Source: Candidatus Bipolaricaulota bacterium
GTDB taxonomy: Bacteria > Bipolaricaulota > Bipolaricaulia > UBA7950 > UBA9294
Direction of reading: 5' to 3'
Assembly (NCBI GenBank): GCA_021159105.1
Contig: JAGGSM010000174.1
Location: 1-12,991 of the forward strand
DNA: 12,991 nucleotides
Positions 12,983 to 12,991 of the stretch are shown here, one piece after another. Below the pieces are notes generated by a model, which ran no database searches, was not told the DNA's origin, and was given only the letters and a program-made list of their open reading frames with translations. A program made the translations under genes and the position numbers. How positions within the stretch are numbered: the stretch's first letter is position 1; every line of letters starts with the position of its first letter.

Positions 12983-12991
12983 CTAGTCCTT
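12983..12991 (-). CDS. rplE: Probable last codons of ribosomal protein L5 (partial)
   Basis: Minus strand reads AAG GAC TAG, i.e. K-D-stop, ending 7 bases before the rpsN ATG. In the standard spc order rplE precedes rpsN directly, so this is most likely its 3' end. Two residues cannot prove identity; the call rests on position only. Confidence 0.35.
   Translation of the reverse strand, partial: KD

Noticed and set aside
1..12991. Mobile elements, CRISPR arrays, tRNA or rRNA genes
   Set aside because: Looked for transposase motifs, regularly spaced repeats and tRNA cloverleaf signatures; none found. Gaps are at most about 205 bases.

Overview
The window looks like bacterial chromosomal DNA, GC-rich by eye. 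The organism is probably a diderm. An exported protein ends in an aromatic residue, as outer-membrane barrels do, and there is a predicted lipoprotein. The mix of an archaeal-looking tRNA methyltransferase, a LonB-like protease, PKD lipoprotein and a spc/alpha operon without L30 would fit a deep-branching candidate lineage such as Bipolaricaulota (Acetothermia). That placement is inference from gene content; no phylogeny could be run.

Layout. Bases 1-1140 (+) carry the C-terminal part of a LonB-type ATP-dependent protease. It is followed, with a 14-base overlap, by a small PKD-domain lipoprotein. A long GC-rich inverted repeat (about 1162-1211) lies between this pair and the convergent gene at 1217-2029 (-), a SPOUT methyltransferase of the TrmY family with an extra C-terminal DUF2007-like domain. 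After a divergent intergenic region (2030-2234) comes a 416-residue exported, beta-rich protein of unknown function (2235-3485, +), then an SDR-type L-threonine 3-dehydrogenase (3673-4647, +) with its own promoter-like sequence.

The remaining two thirds (4725-12991, -) is the downstream part of the ribosomal protein superoperon. Transcription enters from the right edge in the order (rplE end)-rpsN-rpsH-rplF-rplR-rpsE-rplO-secY-adk-map-infA-rpmJ-rpsM-rpsK-rpsD-rpoA-rplQ and ends at a textbook intrinsic terminator at 4665-4701. Genes are packed with gaps of 0-19 bases and many stop/start overlaps (TTGA, ATGA, TAATG), so translational coupling is likely. The operon makes ribosomal proteins, the SecY channel, adenylate kinase, methionine aminopeptidase, IF-1 and the RNA polymerase alpha subunit. 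No promoter for this operon lies inside the window.

Nothing here is a clear new multi-gene system. The best leads are: the TrmY-DUF2007 fusion with an apparently leaderless promoter; a ribosomal protein S11 whose near-universal C-terminal HNGCRPPK segment is replaced; loss of rpmD (L30) between rpsE and rplO; an IF-1 with a basic N-terminal extension of about 20 residues; and the uncharacterised barrel-like exported protein.
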